Origin: Parvularcula sp. IMCC14364
Lineage (GTDB): Bacteria; Pseudomonadota; Alphaproteobacteria; Caulobacterales; Parvularculaceae
Reading direction: 5' to 3'
Length of the DNA stretch: 64,000 bases
NCBI RefSeq assembly: GCF_030758415.1
Contig: NZ_CP132334.1
Location: 1,240,001 to 1,304,000, forward strand
Each line of letters opens with the position of its first letter. Position 1 is the stretch's first letter. Both the position numbers and the translations under genes were made by a program. This document shows positions 62,167 through 64,000 of this stretch, one piece after another. The notes beneath the pieces are model-generated. The model had not been told where the DNA came from. It saw only the letters and a list, made by a program, of their open reading frames with translations, and ran no database searches.

Positions 62167-63212
62167 GTGTGAAGGAAACCGTAGTCGTTATTTGTCCTGG
62201 GCGCGGCACGTATAATGCCGCTGAACTTGGCTATCTGCATACGCATCACGCTGCCAAGGTAGAGTTTCTGAACCTTGTCGACACTATCCGGATGACGCGC
62301 GGGCAGGTAAAAGTGACTGAGCTTGACGCCGCAGACAAATTCCGCATGGGCACTCATACAACAGGCGAAAACGCTTCCCTGTTGATCTTTGCCTGCGCTG
62401 TCGCAGATTATTTGGATGTGCAGGAGCGGTATGATGTTGTCGCCATCACCGGTAATTCCATGGGCTGGTATCTCGCACTCGCCTGCGCCGGTGCACTTTC
62501 CATGAAAGACGCTGCTTTTCTCGTCAATGAAATGGGCACTCTCATGCATGAAGAGGGTGCCGGTGGGCAGATTGTCTATCCGGTTGTTGATGATAACTGG
62601 CAGCCGGATGAAGATCGGACCGAACTGGTCCGCACAGTGCTGGCCGAGGCCGAGGCCGCGCAAGGTTTGACTGTCGCCGTCTCAATCAGACTTGGGGGCA
62701 TGGTCGTTTTCGCAGCAGATGAGGCCGGATTGAAGTTTCTCAAATCGCGGCTACCGGAGACAGATCGTTATCCGATGCAGTTGAAAAATCATGCTGCCTT
62801 TCACTCATCCTTGCTGGATTATATCGTGCCGCAAGCGCAAAGCCGATTACCGCAGGAAATGTTTCATAAACCTGCTGTGCCCCTTGTAGATGGGTGCGGG
62901 AATATCTGGAGCCCGTATGCAACAGATACCGAAAAACTGTATGACTATACGCTAGGTACACAGATTAACACGACGTATGACTTCTCGAAAGCGGTCGAAG
63001 TTGCCGTCAAGGAGTTTGCTCCTGACAGGCTTGTGCTAACTGGTCCCGGCACGACAATGGGCGCGCCCGTCGCACAAGAAATGATCCGGCATCGCTGGCG
63101 CGGGATCGACAGTAAAGTGTCGTTCAAGGCCTTACAGGAAAAGTCACCCTATATTATAAGCATGGGAATGCCGACACAGCGTGAAATAGCGTTGCGAACC
63201 CCGCATACCTAA
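62163..63212 (+). CDS. FabD-like acyltransferase lacking the malonyl-binding arginine
   Basis: 349 residues. Fold and active site resemble FabD: nucleophile elbow TGNSMGW with Ser99 and catalytic His214 in NHAAFHSSLLDY. Two canonical features are changed. The N-terminal GQGSQ is CPGRGTY, and the arginine that clamps the malonyl carboxylate (VELRG in FabD) is Met124 in VNEMGTLM. A non-carboxylated acyl group is therefore the likelier donor; this is inference. Start chosen from the ATGA overlap with the E1 gene. An annotation as malonyl transferase would be on family grounds only. Confidence 0.8.
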   Translation: MSVKETVVVICPGRGTYNAAELGYLHTHHAAKVEFLNLVDTIRMTRGQVKVTELDAADKFRMGTHTTGENASLLIFACAVADYLDVQERYDVVAITGNSMGWYLALACAGALSMKDAAFLVNEMGTLMHEEGAGGQIVYPVVDDNWQPDEDRTELVRTVLAEAEAAQGLTVAVSIRLGGMVVFAADEAGLKFLKSRLPETDRYPMQLKNHAAFHSSLLDYIVPQAQSRLPQEMFHKPAVPLVDGCGNIWSPYATDTEKLYDYTLGTQINTTYDFSKAVEVAVKEFAPDRLVLTGPGTTMGAPVAQEMIRHRWRGIDSKVSFKALQEKSPYIISMGMPTQREIALRTPHT

Positions 63213-63230
63213 ATGAAAGCAGGTACCATC

Positions 63231-64000
63231 ATGGCAAAAGACATGTCAGAAGAAATTTTTCAGTGGGAAGACCCGCTGATGCTCGAGAGCCAGCTCACAG
63301 ATGAAGAGCGGATGATCCGGGATGCTGCCAGAGGCTATGCGCAGAACAAGTTGATGCCTCGCGTGCTTATGGCAAACCGGAATGAGCATTTTGATCAGGA
63401 AATCATGACGGAGTTGGGTGCACAGGGTTTGCTGGGCGCGACAGTTGCGGAGGAATATGGCGGTGGTGGTGCAAGTCATGTTGCTTATGGCCTGATTGCC
63501 CGAGAAGTTGAACGCGTTGATTCCGGCTATCGCTCGGCAATGTCCGTGCAGTCATCGTTGGTGATGTATCCGATTGAGAGTTTCGGCTCGGAAGAGCAGA
63601 AAAAGAAGTTTCTGCCAAAGTTGGCTACAGGAGACATGATAGGCTGTTTCGGGCTTACCGAAGCTGACGGCGGCTCCGACCCTGGTGCGATGCGCACACG
63701 CGCCGAGCCAGTTGAGGGCGGCTATATTCTCAAAGGCTCGAAAATGTGGATCACAAACTCACCCATAGCCGACATTGCGGTTGTGTGGGCGAAGCTGGAT
63801 GGTCACATCCGGGGCTTCATTGTTGAGCGCGATATGAAAGGATTCACGACGCCAAAAATCGAAGGAAAATTCTCTCTGCGCGCCTCAATCACCGGAGAAA
63901 TTGCCCTGGATGATGTTTTTGTGCCGGAGGAAAATCTGTTGCCGAATGTAACTGGTTTGCGCGGCCCATTCAGCTGCTTGAACAAGGCGCGCTACGGTAT
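63231..64000 (+). CDS. gcdH: Glutaryl-CoA dehydrogenase (5' part, runs off window)
   Basis: 256 codons are visible and the frame is open to the edge. N-terminal helices ([20 protein letters not shown]), FAD/substrate segment [20 protein letters not shown] and [16 protein letters not shown] are those of acyl-CoA dehydrogenases. The stretch [20 protein letters not shown] followed by [20 protein letters not shown] is diagnostic for glutaryl-CoA dehydrogenase; the arginine near it binds the glutarate carboxylate. It converts glutaryl-CoA to crotonyl-CoA in lysine/tryptophan breakdown. ATG 63213 in frame would add six residues. It follows the FabD-like gene by 18 bases, so cotranscription is likely. 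Confidence 0.92.
   Translation, partial: MAKDMSEEIFQWEDPLMLESQLTDEERMIRDAARGYAQNKLMPRVLMANRNEHFDQEIMTELGAQGLLGATVAEEYGGGGASHVAYGLIAREVERVDSGYRSAMSVQSSLVMYPIESFGSEEQKKKFLPKLATGDMIGCFGLTEADGGSDPGAMRTRAEPVEGGYILKGSKMWITNSPIADIAVVWAKLDGHIRGFIVERDMKGFTTPKIEGKFSLRASITGEIALDDVFVPEENLLPNVTGLRGPFSCLNKARYG

Overview
The window is a chromosomal segment from an alphaproteobacterium. It is built around the ribosomal protein and RNA polymerase superoperon, followed by about 30 kb of housekeeping and accessory genes. The assignment to Alphaproteobacteria rests on several points: the order rplQ - Do-like protease - rarA - crcB - rluC - ATP12; a carA/yqeY divergent pair close to dnaG-rpoD; a primase without zinc ligands; an alphaproteobacterial-type RNA polymerase; a PF04339 (DUF482) gene; and secY-adk-rpsM without infA or rpmJ between them. 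The order within the class cannot be resolved by reading. No tRNA, rRNA, CRISPR array, transposase or phage gene was seen.

Layout. 1-3.3 kb: end of secE, nusG, rplK, rplA, a long L10 leader, rplJ and rplL, closed by a terminator. 3.3-5.1 kb: a minus-strand trimeric autotransporter adhesin gene that separates rplJL from rpoBC. 5.1-14 kb: rpoB and rpoC with a terminator. 14-15.2 kb: a six-helix membrane protein with a receiver domain, broken by a frameshift. 15.3-19.8 kb: str operon (rpsL, rpsG, fusA, tuf) with a recognisable promoter and terminator. 19.8-31.6 kb: S10 and spc operons, secY and adk, tightly packed, with an rplC that carries an extra helix-hairpin-helix tail. 31.7-34.2 kb: alpha operon (rpsM, rpsK, rpoA, rplQ) with its own promoter and terminator.

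34.2-39.8 kb: a chain of overlapping or nearly overlapping genes (Do-like protease, rarA, sterol-desaturase-family protein, crcB, rluC-like synthase, ATP12). 39.8-42.6 kb, minus strand: SDR, HIT protein, DUF2007 protein and DUF482 protein. 42.7-44.6 kb: a large lipoprotein with a serine-hydrolase signature. 44.7-52.3 kb: carA, yqeY, a TetR/CPBP divergent pair with an operator, dnaG and rpoD. 52.3-57.5 kb: an ArsM-like methyltransferase, panD, an M28 peptidase lipoprotein and a PhoD-type phosphatase. 57.6-59.8 kb: feoAB with a Fur-box-like site. 60-64 kb: a fused 2-oxoacid dehydrogenase E1, a FabD-like acyltransferase lacking the carboxylate-binding arginine, and the start of a glutaryl-CoA dehydrogenase.

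The first half is translation and transcription machinery transcribed almost entirely on the plus strand. The unusual content is in the genes inserted into or fused onto that core (adhesin, L3 tail, broken receiver protein) and in the last three genes, which look like a small acyl-CoA-handling operon. No wholly new multi-gene defence or mobile system was found; the acyl operon is the best candidate for unexplained biology.
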